Below, one piece after another: positions 36,192 through 46,319 of a stretch of 64,000 bases of DNA (within the stretch, counting starts at the first letter, position 1; each line of letters opens with the position of its first letter). This DNA comes from Salmonella enterica subsp. enterica serovar Typhimurium str. LT2 (GTDB lineage: Bacteria > Pseudomonadota > Gammaproteobacteria > Enterobacterales > Enterobacteriaceae): contig NC_003197.2 of the NCBI RefSeq assembly GCF_000006945.2, forward strand, positions 3,410,001 through 3,474,000. The letters are read 5' to 3'. The position numbers and the translations under genes were made by a program. The notes beneath the pieces were generated by a model. That model did not search any database. It saw only the letters and a list, made by a program, of their open reading frames with translations, and had not been told where the DNA came from.

Positions 36192-38081
36192 TTACGCATC
36201 ACCGCCGAAACGACGGCGACCGGTAGAGTCATCACGACGCGGACCACGGCTTTCACGACGTTCGCCGCTGAAGCGACGACCATCACCACGACCACCTTCA
36301 CGACGTTCGCCGCTGAAATTACGACCGCCTTCACGACGTTCGCCACTGAAGCTACGACCACCGCCGCGACGTTCGCCGCCCGCGTGCGGAACCGCATCAC
36401 CCAACAGCTGCATATTCATCGGCTTGTTCAGAATGCGGGTACGCGTGAAGTGCTGGAGCACTTCGCCCGGCATACCTTTCGGCAGCTCGATGGTGGAGTG
36501 AGACGCGAACAGCTTAATGTTGCCAATGTAACGGCTGCTGATGTCGCCTTCGTTAGCGATAGCGCCCACGATATGACGAACTTCAACGCCGTCATCACGG
36601 CCCACTTCAATGCGGTATAACTGCATATCGCCAACGTCACGACGTTCACGACGCGGACGTTCTTCACGATCGCCACGCGGGCCACGGTCATTACGATCGC
36701 GCGGACCACGGTCGTCACGGTCACGGAATTCACGCTTAGGACGCATCGGCGCATCCGGCGGCAGGATCAGCGGACGCTCGCCCTGCGCCATTTTCAGCAG
36801 TGCGGCGGCCAGCGTTTCGAGATCCAGCTCTTCACCTTCGGCAGACGGCTGGATTTTCGCCAGCAGCGCACGGTACTGATCCAGATCGCTGCTTTCCAGT
36901 TGCTGCTGAACTTTCGCGGCGAATTTTTCCAGACGGCGTTTACCCAGCAGTTCTGCGTTCGGCAGTTCCACTTCCGGAATGGTCAGCTTCATGGTGCGTT
37001 CGATGTTGCGCAGCAGACGACGCTCGCGGTTCTCAACGAACAGCAGCGCGCGACCGGCGCGACCCGCACGGCCGGTACGACCGATACGGTGAACGTAGGA
37101 CTCGGAGTCCATCGGAATATCGTAGTTCACCACCAGGCTGATACGTTCAACGTCCAGACCACGTGCCGCAACGTCGGTAGCGATCAGGATGTCCAGACGA
37201 CCATCTTTCAGGCGTTCCAGAGTCTGCTCACGCAGCGCCTGGTTCATATCGCCATTCAACGCGGCGCTGTTGTAGCCGCTACGTTCCAGCGCTTCTGCTA
37301 CTTCCAGGGTCGCGTTTTTGGTACGCACGAAGATAATCGCCGCATCAAAGTCTTCCGCTTCCAGGAAACGCACCAGCGCTTCGTTTTTACGCATGCCCCA
37401 GACAGTCCAGTAGCTCTGGCTGATGTCAGGACGGGTAGTCACGCTGGACTGAATGCGCACTTCCTGCGGCTCTTTCATAAAGCGGCGGGTAATGCGACGA
37501 ATCGCTTCCGGCATGGTGGCGGAGAACAGAGCGGTCTGATGACCTTCCGGGATCTGCGCCATAATAGTTTCAACGTCTTCGATGAAGCCCATACGCAGCA
37601 TTTCGTCGGCTTCATCCAGCACCAGACCACTCAGTTTAGAGAGGTCGAGGGTGCCGCGTTTTAAGTGATCAAGCAGACGTCCCGGCGTACCGACAACGAT
37701 CTGCGGCCCCTGACGCAGGGCGCGTAACTGCACGTCATAACGCTGACCGCCGTACAAGGCAACCACGTTTACGCCGCGCATGTGTTTAGAGAAATCCGTC
37801 ATGGCTTCGGCAACCTGTACCGCCAGTTCGCGGGTTGGCGCCAGCACCAGAATCTGAGGTGCCTTCAGCTCAGGATCAAGATTGTTGAGCAGCGGTAAAG
37901 AGAACGCTGCGGTTTTGCCGCTACCGGTCTGGGCCATGCCCAGCACGTCGCGACCGCCCAGCAGATGCGGAATGCACTCTGCCTGGATTGGAGATGGTTT
38001 TTCGTAACCCAGATCGGTAAGGGCTTCAAGGATAGGAGCCTTCAGCCCCAGATCTGCAAAAGTGGTTTCGAATTCAGCCAT
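36192..38081 (-). CDS. deaD: DeaD (CsdA), DEAD-box RNA helicase
   Basis: DeaD unwinds RNA in 50S subunit assembly and mRNA decay, mainly in the cold. The ATG at 38081 gives 629 residues, the E. coli length; the upstream in-frame ATG would add residues unlike the family. Visible helicase motifs are the Q-motif [14 protein letters not shown] (about 8-21), Walker A AQTGSGKT (about 50-57), DEAD (about 156-159), SAT (about 187-189) and [11 protein letters not shown] (about 327-337). The C-terminal tail has repeated GERREGGR blocks rich in Arg and Gly. The start overlaps the end of yrbN by 8 bp. Confidence 0.96.
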
Positions 38082-38154
38082 GTAGTACGTGTGCCTCAAA
38101 ATTAATGGCGGCCAGTCTACATAACTCATCATGAAATTGATCTGCAATTTTCAT
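38074..38154 (-). CDS. yrbN: YrbN, 26-residue leader peptide of deaD
   Basis: A short ORF on the minus strand encodes 26 residues beginning [16 protein letters not shown] and ending VLHG. Its stop overlaps the deaD start in ATGGCTGA, which is a typical translational-coupling arrangement. It matches my recollection of E. coli YrbN, a small protein in the nlpI-deaD gap. The deaD leader is known to be important for cold control, so the peptide may act by its translation and not as a product. Its own ribosome site is weak. Confidence 0.75.
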
Positions 38155-38259
38155 TGAAAAGTGTGAACCGGCTCAAAGTAGGTGTATTAACGAACAACAA
38201 CGCCCTCACCCGCGAAGGTGATGGCAATCAAAAAGATTACGGGCTGATATGTTCGTCAG

Positions 38260-39144
38260 CTATTGCTGGTCCGATTCTGCCAGGTCATCTTGGTCCTGGC
38301 CCAGGAGCGATAATTCCAACAATGCGTATCGGTGCTCAACAAAGTTATGAACGTTGTTGGCCACCGCCAGTTTGAACAGAGCCGTGGCGCTGTCCAAATC
38401 CCCCAGACTTAGGTAATACTTACCTAAATAGAAGTTGGTTTCACTGAGATGCTCAGCGAGCGAGGTGTTATCCGTTGCGTCCGCCTTGAGCCTTTCCATC
38501 AGCGTTGCTTCGCTAATGTCGCCCAGGTAGAACTCGACAATGTTCCATCCCCATTGCTCTTTATCCGATTTTTCGAAGCGTGCTTTTAACGCTTCTTTCG
38601 CCTGCTTCTCATTAAGCTTCTGCTCAACAAGATACAGCCACAGGCTGCGGTAAGGATCATTGGGATCGTCTTGATAAAACGCCAGCAGATCATCTTGCGC
38701 TAACTTATCACGGCCGCCGTAATACAATGCGATACCGCGGTTTAAGTGCGCGTAGTTGTAAGTTGGATCAAGCTCTAGTACAGAATCAAACGCTTCATAG
38801 GCAGCATCAAAATTGCCTGCCTGCGTTAAATAAATGCCTAAGTAATTGAATACTTCAGGCATATCCGGTCTGATTGCCAGCGCTTGTGAAAAATCATTTC
38901 GCGCTAATGCCCTCAAACCAAGACTATCATACAACACTCCGCGCTCATATAAAAGCTGTGCGCGTTCGTCATCGGTTAAAGCCCGACTGGCAAGAATCTG
39001 TTCCATACGCGCCAGAATCACTTCCTGCTGTAAAGTCGGTTGCAATGGTACTGCGAGGACTTCACTTTTACGCCAGGCGGAATTACTGCATCCTGCAAGC
39101 GTAAGTGCTGTCGCAACGAAACACCAGCGCAAAAAAGGCTTCAT
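38260..39144 (-). CDS. nlpI: NlpI, TPR outer-membrane lipoprotein
   Basis: NlpI is an outer-membrane lipoprotein adaptor. It brings the protease Prc to the endopeptidase MepS and scaffolds peptidoglycan hydrolases. The precursor has 294 residues, with a signal ending TLAGC (lipidated C19) and TPR motifs at about 62-200 ([58 protein letters not shown]). The ATG at 39144 is used; an upstream in-frame ATG adds a non-signal tail. It follows pnp, and yrbN-deaD come next on the same strand. Confidence 0.95.
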
Positions 39145-39218
39145 TTCCCACTCCCGAAGACAACGATTGAATGAACGTCCTGTTCCCCGGTGGCTCAACA
39201 AGGCGTCCAGCCAGGTCT

Positions 39219-39246
39219 AAAGCCCTCCGCACTGCGGAGGGCAAAA
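39219..39246 (-). terminator. Hairpin between pnp and nlpI
   Basis: GCCCTCCGC / GCGGAGGGC is a perfect 9-bp stem with a short loop, flanked by AAAG/CTTT. On the minus strand it follows the pnp stop. The T-run is short, so partial readthrough into nlpI is expected. Confidence 0.7.
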
Positions 39247-39253
39247 GGCTACC

Positions 39254-41389
39254 TTACTCGGCCTGTTCGCTCGCCGGAGCTTCCGGCGCAGCCGCAGGTT
39301 GAGACTGCTCGGTTGCTTCTTTAATGCTCAGACGTACACGGCCCTGGCGGTCAACTTCCAGAACCTTAACCGGGACTTCCTGACCCATCTGCAGATAGTC
39401 GGTCACTTTCTCTACACGTTTATCCGCGATTTGAGAGATGTGAACCAGACCTTCTTTCCCGCCGCCGATGGCAACAAACGCGCCAAAGTCAACGATACGG
39501 GTCACTTTACCATTGTAGATACGGCCGACTTCGATCTCTGCGGTGATCTCTTCGATACGACGGATAGCGTATTTCGCTTTTTCACCGTCGGTCGCCGCGA
39601 TCTTCACAGTACCGTCATCTTCGATTTCGATGGTGGTGCCGGTCTCTTCAGTCAGCGCGCGGATCACAGAACCGCCTTTACCGATCACGTCTTTGATCTT
39701 GTCCGTGCTGATCTTGATGGTATGGATACGCGGCGCAAATTCAGAGATATCGCCGCGCGGCGCGTTGATCGCCTGTTCCATCACGCCCAGGATGTGCAGA
39801 CGCGCACCTTTAGCCTGGTTCAACGCAACCTGCATGATCTCTTTGGTGATACCTTCAATTTTGATATCCATCTGCAGCGCAGAGATACCGTCGCGGGAAC
39901 CCGCCACTTTGAAGTCCATATCGCCCAGGTGATCTTCGTCGCCCAGAATGTCAGACAGTACAACGTAGTTGTCGCCTTCTTTCACCAGACCCATAGCGAT
40001 ACCTGCTACGGCGGCTTTAATTGGCACGCCAGCGTCCATCAGCGCCAGAGAAGCGCCGCACACGGAAGCCATAGAAGAAGAACCGTTGGATTCGGTGATT
40101 TCAGACACCACGCGAACGGTGTACGGGAATTTATCCATGTCCGGCATCACTGCCAGCACGCCGCGCTTCGCCAGACGACCGTGACCAATTTCACGACGCT
40201 TCGGAGAACCGACCATGCCGGTTTCGCCTACGGAGTACGGAGGGAAGTTGTAGTGGAACAGGAAGCTGTCAGTACGCTCGCCCATCAGTTCATCAAGCAC
40301 CTGCGCGTCACGGGCAGTACCCAGAGTTGCGGTAACCAGCGCCTGCGTTTCACCACGGGTAAACAGAGCGGAACCGTGAGTACGCGGCAGTACGCCAGTG
40401 CGCACGTCCAGACCACGGATCATGTCTTTTTCACGGCCATCAATACGCGGCTCGCCTGCCAGTACGCGGCTACGCACCACGTTTTTCTCGATAGCGTGCA
40501 GGATTTCGCCCAGCTCGTTAGCATCCAGAGTTTCATCTTCTGCAATAAGCTGCTCGATGGTTTCGGATTTGATTACGTCAACCTGAGCATAGCGCTCTTG
40601 TTTATCGGTGATGCGGTACGCGTCGCTCAGACGAGATTCAGCCAGCGCAGCAACACGCGCGTTCAACGCGTCGTTGACGGCTTCCGGCTGCCAGTCCCAA
40701 CGCGGTTTACCGGCTTCTTTCACCAGATCGTTGATCGCCTGGATAACAACCTGCTGCTGCTCGTGACCGAATACCACCGCGCCCAGCATAGTGTCTTCGC
40801 TCAGCAGTTCAGCTTCGGATTCCACCATCAGCACAGCCGCTTCGGTACCGGCAACCACCAGGTCCAGCTTGCTTTCTTTCAGCTCGTCCTGGGTCGGGTT
40901 CAGCACGTACTGGTCATTGATGTAACCTACGCGCGCCGCGCCGATTGGGCCGTTGAACGGAATGCCGGACAGCGACAGCGCAGCGGATGCGCCGATCATC
41001 GCCACGATATCCGGGTTAACCTGCGGGTTAACGGAAACGACGGTCGCGATAACCTGCACTTCGTTAACGAAGCCTTCCGGGAACAGCGGACGAACCGGGC
41101 GGTCAATCAGACGCGCGATCAGGGTTTCGCCTTCGCTTGGACGGCCTTCACGACGGAAGAAGCTGCCCGGGATACGACCAGCAGCGTAGGTACGCTCCTG
41201 ATAGTTAACGGTCAGTGGGAAGAAGTCCTGGCCTGGCTTGGCTTTTTTCTGGCCGACAACGGTAACGAATACGGCGGTGTCATCCATGCTTACCATAACA
41301 GCGGCAGTGGCCTGACGCGCCATCATGCCAGTTTCCAGCGTAACGGTATGCTGACCGTACTGGAATTTACGAACGATCGGATTAAGCAA
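39254..41389 (-). CDS. pnp: Polynucleotide phosphorylase (PNPase)
   Basis: PNPase is a 3'-5' exoribonuclease that degrades RNA with phosphate, a core part of the RNA degradosome. The TTG at 41389 with AAGGA 7 nt upstream gives 711 residues as in E. coli. An ATG ten codons upstream is in frame but places the ribosome site inside the gene. Two RNase PH domains (about 1-210 and 310-540), the KH domain with GKGG (about 566-569) and a C-terminal S1 domain (about 620-690, VGRIYNGKVTRIVDFGAFV) are visible. It follows rpsO. The leader carries the RNase III hairpin used for autocontrol. Confidence 0.97.
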   Translation of the reverse strand: MLNPIVRKFQYGQHTVTLETGMMARQATAAVMVSMDDTAVFVTVVGQKKAKPGQDFFPLTVNYQERTYAAGRIPGSFFRREGRPSEGETLIARLIDRPVRPLFPEGFVNEVQVIATVVSVNPQVNPDIVAMIGASAALSLSGIPFNGPIGAARVGYINDQYVLNPTQDELKESKLDLVVAGTEAAVLMVESEAELLSEDTMLGAVVFGHEQQQVVIQAINDLVKEAGKPRWDWQPEAVNDALNARVAALAESRLSDAYRITDKQERYAQVDVIKSETIEQLIAEDETLDANELGEILHAIEKNVVRSRVLAGEPRIDGREKDMIRGLDVRTGVLPRTHGSALFTRGETQALVTATLGTARDAQVLDELMGERTDSFLFHYNFPPYSVGETGMVGSPKRREIGHGRLAKRGVLAVMPDMDKFPYTVRVVSEITESNGSSSMASVCGASLALMDAGVPIKAAVAGIAMGLVKEGDNYVVLSDILGDEDHLGDMDFKVAGSRDGISALQMDIKIEGITKEIMQVALNQAKGARLHILGVMEQAINAPRGDISEFAPRIHTIKISTDKIKDVIGKGGSVIRALTEETGTTIEIEDDGTVKIAATDGEKAKYAIRRIEEITAEIEVGRIYNGKVTRIVDFGAFVAIGGGKEGLVHISQIADKRVEKVTDYLQMGQEVPVKVLEVDRQGRVRLSIKEATEQSQPAAAPEAPASEQAE

Positions 41390-41459
41390 AATAATATCCT
41401 TTCCAATTTTTGACGGCATAATACGCGCCGTCGTTAATACCCGATCTTCTGCGCATCCT

Positions 41460-41515
41460 CGCGACTAATGACAACCCTAACCCTGATATGGGTAAAGCCT
41501 CTCATTAGCCGCGCG
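41460..41515 (-). promoter_or_regulatory. pnp leader RNase III stem-loop
   Basis: On the minus strand GCGCGGCTAATGA and TCATTAGTCGCG can pair over 11-12 bp around a roughly 30-nt loop, about 70 nt upstream of the pnp start codon. In E. coli this hairpin is cut by RNase III and the product is then degraded with PNPase itself, giving autoregulation. Confidence 0.8.
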
Positions 41516-41585
41516 AACCTCTGCAACGGAAGATCATTCATAGCAACAATACATTAGTTTCCAGCGAATTGCTGCCATCTGCTGG

Positions 41586-41609
41586 AAAAAAGGGGCCATG
41601 AAGGCCCCC
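41586..41609 (-). terminator. rpsO terminator
   Basis: On the minus strand GGGGGCCTTCATGGCCCC followed by TTTTTT lies about 22 nt past the rpsO stop. It is known as a partial terminator that also protects rpsO mRNA; some transcription continues into pnp. Confidence 0.9.
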
Positions 41610-41630
41610 TCTTTCTGAAACTCGAAAGAA

Positions 41631-41900
41631 TTAGCGACGCAGACCCAGACGCTCAATCAGCGCGGTGTAGCGTGCAACATCTTTACGTTTCAGGTAGTCG
41701 AGCAGTTTACGACGCTGAGAAACCATACGCAGCAGACCACGACGGCTGTGGTGATCTTTTTTATGCTCTGCAAAGTGACCCTGCAGGTGGTTAATCTGTG
41801 CAGTCAACAGAGCAACCTGAACATCGGTAGAACCGGTGTCGTTTGCGTCACGACCGAACTCAGAAACGATTTTAGCTGTAGCTTCAGTACTTAGAGACAT
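41631..41900 (-). CDS. rpsO: Ribosomal protein S15
   Basis: S15 is an 89-residue 30S subunit protein that binds 16S rRNA early in central-domain assembly. The rRNA-binding segment [19 protein letters not shown] (about 39-57) and the C-terminal [21 protein letters not shown] are intact. GGAG lies 9 nt upstream of the ATG. In E. coli S15 represses its own translation through a pseudoknot just around this start. It has its own promoter (see 42010-42038) and is followed by a partial terminator before pnp. Confidence 0.98.
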
Positions 41901-42009
41901 TTTAAAACTCCAAAGTATTTAAGAATGAGAGGACGCCGATCTCTAATTCAGCGATCCCAGTGTACGCCGCGTAAACTGTTAAATAATTTACGCGACGTTA
42001 AGCGGCGGT

Positions 42010-42038
42010 ATTCTACTCGCAGCGCTCTCTTATCGCAA
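42010..42038 (-). promoter_or_regulatory. rpsO promoter
   Basis: On the minus strand TTGCGA (42038-42033) and TAGAAT (42015-42010) are separated by exactly 17 nt. The promoter starts within the end of truB and drives rpsO-pnp, about 100 nt upstream of the S15 start. Confidence 0.85.
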
Positions 42039-42050
42039 GACGAAGCGACA

Positions 42051-42995
42051 TTACGCTGGGTACTCTACTACCAGCCGACGAGGCGCGACACGGCCTTCGT
42101 CGTCAATTTCGCCCATACCGATAAATTTATCGTCTTCACCTTCCGTCACACGAACCAGTCCCTTCAACGGCGCGCCCGTGGTACGAACCGGGTTGCCATT
42201 TTTGAAGTATACCGAAGATGTTAACGGCAGATTAACAACAGGATAGTCCGAAGCTGGACTGTCCATTGGCATCAATAATGGATCGAGCAACTGCGCCGCC
42301 GGAACGCCCTGCTGTTCCGCCTGTGCTACCAGCGTCTGCAAATGCTCCAGCGTCACCATACGATCCACCGGATACTTGCTGACCGTCAGACGACGCAGGT
42401 ACGTTACGTGCGCGCCACAGCCCAGTTTCTCACCTAAATCATCAATAATGGTACGAATATAGGTGCCTTTGGAGCAATGAACTTCCAGCTCCAGCTCGTT
42501 ACCTTCATGGCGAATAAACAGCAGCTCATAGACGGTAATCGGGCGGGCTTCGCGCGGCACTTCGATACCCTGGCGGGCATATTCGTACAGTTTCTTACCC
42601 TGATACTTCAGCGCCGAATACATTGACGGAATCTGCTCAATATCGCCGCGGAAAGTCTCCAGCGCGCTCGCAAGCTGCTCAGCGCTGAAAGTCACCGGAC
42701 GCTCCTGCACGATTTGACCATCGGCGTCAGAGGTATCCGTGCGCTGCCCCAGACGGGCAATAACACGATAGCGTTTGTCAGAATCCAGCAGGTACTGCGA
42801 AAATTTTGTCGCTTCGCCGAGGCAAATCGGCAACATGCCGGTCGCCAGCGGGTCCAGCGCGCCGGTATGCCCGGCGCGGTTGGCATTGTAGATGCGCTTA
42901 ACTTTCTGCAGCACGTCATTGCTGGACATACCCTGCGGCTTATCCAGCAGCAGAACGCCGTGAATGTCGCGGCCACGACGACGAGGACGACTCAT
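42051..42995 (-). CDS. truB: TruB, tRNA pseudouridine-55 synthase
   Basis: TruB makes pseudouridine 55 in the T-loop of tRNAs and also acts as a tRNA chaperone. The 314-residue protein has the catalytic D48 in GHTGALDPLATG, the GVLLLDKPQGMSSN start motif (about 13-26) and a C-terminal PUA-like domain. Its start overlaps the rbfA stop by one base (TGATG), which implies coupled translation. Confidence 0.97.
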   Translation of the reverse strand: MSRPRRRGRDIHGVLLLDKPQGMSSNDVLQKVKRIYNANRAGHTGALDPLATGMLPICLGEATKFSQYLLDSDKRYRVIARLGQRTDTSDADGQIVQERPVTFSAEQLASALETFRGDIEQIPSMYSALKYQGKKLYEYARQGIEVPREARPITVYELLFIRHEGNELELEVHCSKGTYIRTIIDDLGEKLGCGAHVTYLRRLTVSKYPVDRMVTLEHLQTLVAQAEQQGVPAAQLLDPLLMPMDSPASDYPVVNLPLTSSVYFKNGNPVRTTGAPLKGLVRVTEGEDDKFIGMGEIDDEGRVAPRRLVVEYPA

Positions 42996-43396
42996 CAGTC
43001 CTCCTTGCTGTCGTCCGGGTTCACACGACGTTCTTCGTCATGTTTCACCACGTTAGTTACCAGGTTGGACATACGCATCCCTTCCACCAGCGAGTTGTCG
43101 TAGAAGAAGGTCAGTTCCGGCACGATGCGCAGACGCATCGCTTTACCCAGCAAGCTGCGGATGAAACCAGACGCTTCCTGCAACGCTTTGATGCCCGCTT
43201 TTACTGCGTCTTCATCTTTGTCGTTCAAAAAGGTGACAAACACTTTGGCATAGGCCAGGTCACGGGACATTTCGACACCGGAGACGGTAGTCATCATGCC
43301 CAGGCGCGGGTCTTTAATTTCGCGCTGCAGGATGATTGCGATCTCTTTTTGCATCTCTTGCGCTACGCGCTGAGGGCGACCAAATTCTTTCGCCAT
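42995..43396 (-). CDS. rbfA: RbfA, ribosome-binding factor A
   Basis: RbfA is a 133-residue KH-fold factor that binds free 30S subunits and helps mature the 5' end of 16S rRNA, especially in the cold. The LGMMTTVSGVEMSRDLAYAKVFVTF segment (about 37-61) is characteristic. It follows infB after a 220-bp gap containing a hairpin terminator, a REP and an ERIC-like element. It overlaps truB by one base. Confidence 0.97.
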   Translation of the reverse strand: MAKEFGRPQRVAQEMQKEIAIILQREIKDPRLGMMTTVSGVEMSRDLAYAKVFVTFLNDKDEDAVKAGIKALQEASGFIRSLLGKAMRLRIVPELTFFYDNSLVEGMRMSNLVTNVVKHDEERRVNPDDSKED

Positions 43397-43420
43397 AATA
43401 AATTCTCCAGAATAAAGACA

Positions 43421-43445
43421 AAAAAGGGGCCATAAGCCCCTTTTT
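43421..43445 (-). terminator. Hairpin between infB and rbfA
   Basis: AAAAAGGGGC-CATAA-GCCCCTTTTT is symmetrical and carries T-runs on both strands. On the minus strand it lies between infB and rbfA, so it should be an attenuator-type partial terminator within the operon. Confidence 0.75.
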
Positions 43446-43453
43446 AAATTTCT

Positions 43454-43485
43454 TGCCGGGTGGCGCTTCGCTTACCCGGCCTACG
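43454..43485. repeat. REP element in infB-rbfA gap
   Basis: GCCGGGTGGCGCTTCGCTTACCCGGCCTACG is a canonical REP palindrome. Confidence 0.85.
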
Positions 43486-43507
43486 CCTAATCATCTTCTA
43501 AGGATTT

Positions 43508-43606
43508 TGGATTGCAACAAGGCGGCAAGCTCGTAAATCCCCGGGAGCATAGATAACTATGTGACCGGGGTGAGCGAGCGCAGCCAACGCCGTTGCGGCC
43601 CAAAAG
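43508..43606. repeat. ERIC-like (IRU) repeat
   Basis: GGCGGCAAG, then AATCCCCGGGAGCATAGATA and ACTATGTGACCGGGGTGAGCG match the centre of enterobacterial ERIC elements, with the inverted CCCCGG/CCGGGG arms. It looks like a short form and lies within the infB-rbfA transcribed spacer. Confidence 0.75.
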
Positions 43607-43616
43607 ACGACGAAGA

Positions 43617-46295
43617 TTAAGCGATGGTACGTTGGATCTCGATAATTTCGAATACTTCAATCATATCGCCAACGCGAACGTCGTTGTAGTTCTTCACGCC
43701 GATACCACATTCCATGCCGTTACGGACTTCGTTAACGTCATCTTTGAAGCGGCGCAGGGATTCCAGCTCGCCTTCATAGATAACCACGTTGTCGCGCAGT
43801 ACGCGGATTGGGTTATGGCGTTTAATCGTACCTTCGGTAACCATACAGCCCGCGATCGCGCCGAATTTCGGCGATTTGAACACATCGCGCACTTCAGCCA
43901 GACCGATAATCTGCTGTTTCAGTTCCGGAGACAGCATACCGCTCATCGCCGCTTTCACTTCGTCGATCAGGTTATAGATGACGGAGTAGTAACGCAGATC
44001 CAGGCTTTCAGATTCGATCACTTTACGCGCAGAGGCATCGGCACGAACGTTGAAGCCAACCAGAATGGCGTTGGACGCCGCAGCCAGGGTCGCGTCGGTT
44101 TCGGTGATACCACCTACGCCAGAACCGATGATCTTCACTTTCACTTCGTCGGTAGACAGTTTCAGCAAAGAGTCGGAGATCGCTTCCACAGAACCCTGTA
44201 CGTCGGCCTTCAGCACGATGTTCACTTCGTGAACTTCGCCTTCGGTCATGTTGGCGAACATGTTCTCAAGTTTAGATTTCTGCTGACGCGCCAGTTTAAC
44301 TTCACGGAATTTACCCTGACGATACAGAGCAACTTCACGCGCTTTCTTCTCGTCGCGAACGACGGTCACTTCGTCACCCGCAGCCGGAACGCCGGACAGG
44401 CCGAGGATTTCCACCGGAATGGACGGCCCCGCTTCCAGCACTTCCTGACCCAGTTCGTTACGCATCGCACGCACGCGGCCGTATTCGAAGCCACACAGCA
44501 CGATATCGCCCTTATGCAGCGTACCTTCGCGTACCAGAACGGTAGCCACCGGACCACGACCTTTATCCAGGAAGGATTCGATCACCGCACCGCTCGCCAT
44601 ACCTTTACGAACGGCTTTCAGTTCCAGAACTTCGGCCTGCAGCAGGATAGCGTCCAGCAGTTCGTCGATACCGGTGCCCGCTTTCGCAGACACGTGAACG
44701 AACTGGCTCTCGCCGCCCCACTCTTCCGGCAGAATGCCGTACTGGGACAGTTCGTTCTTAACGCGATCCGGATCGGCTTCCGGCTTATCGATTTTGTTCA
44801 CCGCAACCACGACCGGCACACCTGCCGCTTTCGCGTGCTGGATAGCTTCGATAGTCTGCGGCATCACGCCATCGTCTGCCGCTACCACCAGAACCACGAT
44901 ATCCGTTGCCTGGGCGCCGCGAGCACGCATCGAGGTAAACGCGGCGTGACCCGGGGTGTCCAGGAAGGTGATCATCCCGTTGTCAGTTTCAACGTGGTAA
45001 GCACCGATGTGCTGGGTAATGCCGCCCGCTTCGCCAGAGGCCACTTTCGTGGAACGAATGTAGTCCAGCAGAGAGGTTTTACCGTGGTCAACGTGACCCA
45101 TGATGGTCACAACCGGGGCGCGCGGTTCAGCCGCAGCGCCGGTATCACGGTCGCTCATTACCGCTTCTTCCAGTTCGTTTTCACGACGCAGGATAACTTT
45201 GTGGCCCATCTCTTCGGCAACCAGTTGTGCGGTTTCCTGGTCGATAACCTGGTTGATGGTGGCCATAGCACCCAGCTTCATCATCGCTTTGATGACCTGA
45301 GAGCCTTTAACCGCCATCTTGTTCGCCAGTTCGCCAACGGTGATGGTTTCACCGATCACCACGTCGCGGTTAACGGCCTGAGCGGGCTTCTGGAAGCCTT
45401 GCTGTAAAGAAGACCCTTTACGCTTGCCGCCTTTACCGCCGCGAACCGCAGCACGCGCTTCTTCGCGATCGGCTTTGGATTCGGCATGTTTGCCTTTTTT
45501 CGCCGGACGCGCTGCTTTTGCATTACGGCCACGACCACGACCGCCTTCTACTTCACGATCGTTTTCGTCTTCGGCCTGGCGAGCGTGCTGAGAAGTGGTG
45601 ACATGATAGTCACTGGTGTCTTCTACTGGCTCAGGCGTTGCGGTCCATTTGTTTTCTTCCGCCATGCGGCGAGCTTCTTCTGCTACACGACGCGCTTCTT
45701 CTTCGAGTTTGCGACGTGCTTCTTCTTCCGCTTTACGCTTCAGCTCTGCAGCTTCATTCTCACGGCGGGCTTTTTCGGCCTGGGCGGTTTTGGTCATATC
45801 GTCAGTCTGTTGATTGCTCACTTTGTCTTTTTCCGCAGCTTCACGTTTCGCTTTTTCAGCGGCTTCACGCTTAGCTTGTTCTGCGGCCTCGCGTTCAGCT
45901 TTTTGTTGCGCCTCGCGTTTGGCCTGTTCTTCTGCCTCACGACGGGCTTGCTCTTCCGCTTCACGCTGCGCCTGCTCTTCCGCGGCCAGGCGTTCAGCCT
46001 CTTGCGGATCGCGTTTCACAAAGGTGCGCTTCTTGCGGACTTCGATTTGTACCGATTTACTTTTTCCACCGGTACCAGGAATATTCAGGGTGCTGCGCGT
46101 TTTACGCTGCAGCGTCAGTTTATCGGGACCAGAAACCGCTTCGCGGTTCAGGTGCGCCAGTAAAGTCTGTTTTTCTTGTGCGGACACAGAGTCGTCAGCA
46201 GATTTCCGGATACCTGCATCAGCAAACTGCTGTACCAGGCGATCCACGGAAACCTGTCTCTCTGCGGCCAGCGCTTTTAGGGTTACATCTGTCAT
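43617..46295 (-). CDS. infB: Translation initiation factor IF-2
   Basis: IF-2 is the GTPase that brings fMet-tRNA to the 30S subunit and promotes subunit joining. It has 892 residues, like the 890-residue long form (IF2-alpha) of E. coli. The N-terminal domain (about 1-50) is followed by a long charged helix with repeated [20 protein letters not shown] blocks (about 100-220). The G domain has [12 protein letters not shown] (about 400), DTPGH and NKIDKPEAD. Domains II-IV follow, including the C-terminal fMet-binding domain. Internal starts giving shorter forms are known in this family but were not mapped. It lies 24 bp after nusA. Confidence 0.98.
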
Positions 46296-46319
46296 GCTGT
46301 TCCTTCCTGCTACAGTTTA

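Larger units (their letters stand above)
41430..41610 (+). ncRNA. sraG: Possible SraG small RNA
   Basis: E. coli encodes the small RNA SraG on the strand opposite to pnp and rpsO in this same gap. The Salmonella gap keeps a comparable length and ends on the plus strand in a GGGGCC / GGCCCC hairpin followed by a C- and T-rich tract. I infer presence by location only. Promoter and ends are not defined here. Confidence 0.35.

Noticed and set aside
39299..41413. 704-residue plus-strand ORF antisense to pnp
   Set aside because: It is an artefact of strong codon bias in pnp; it has no family features, a His/Arg/Phe-rich composition and no promoter or ribosome site.
43593..45407. 604-residue plus-strand ORF antisense to infB
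   Set aside because: Same artefact as for pnp: composition mirrors the antisense of a highly expressed gene.
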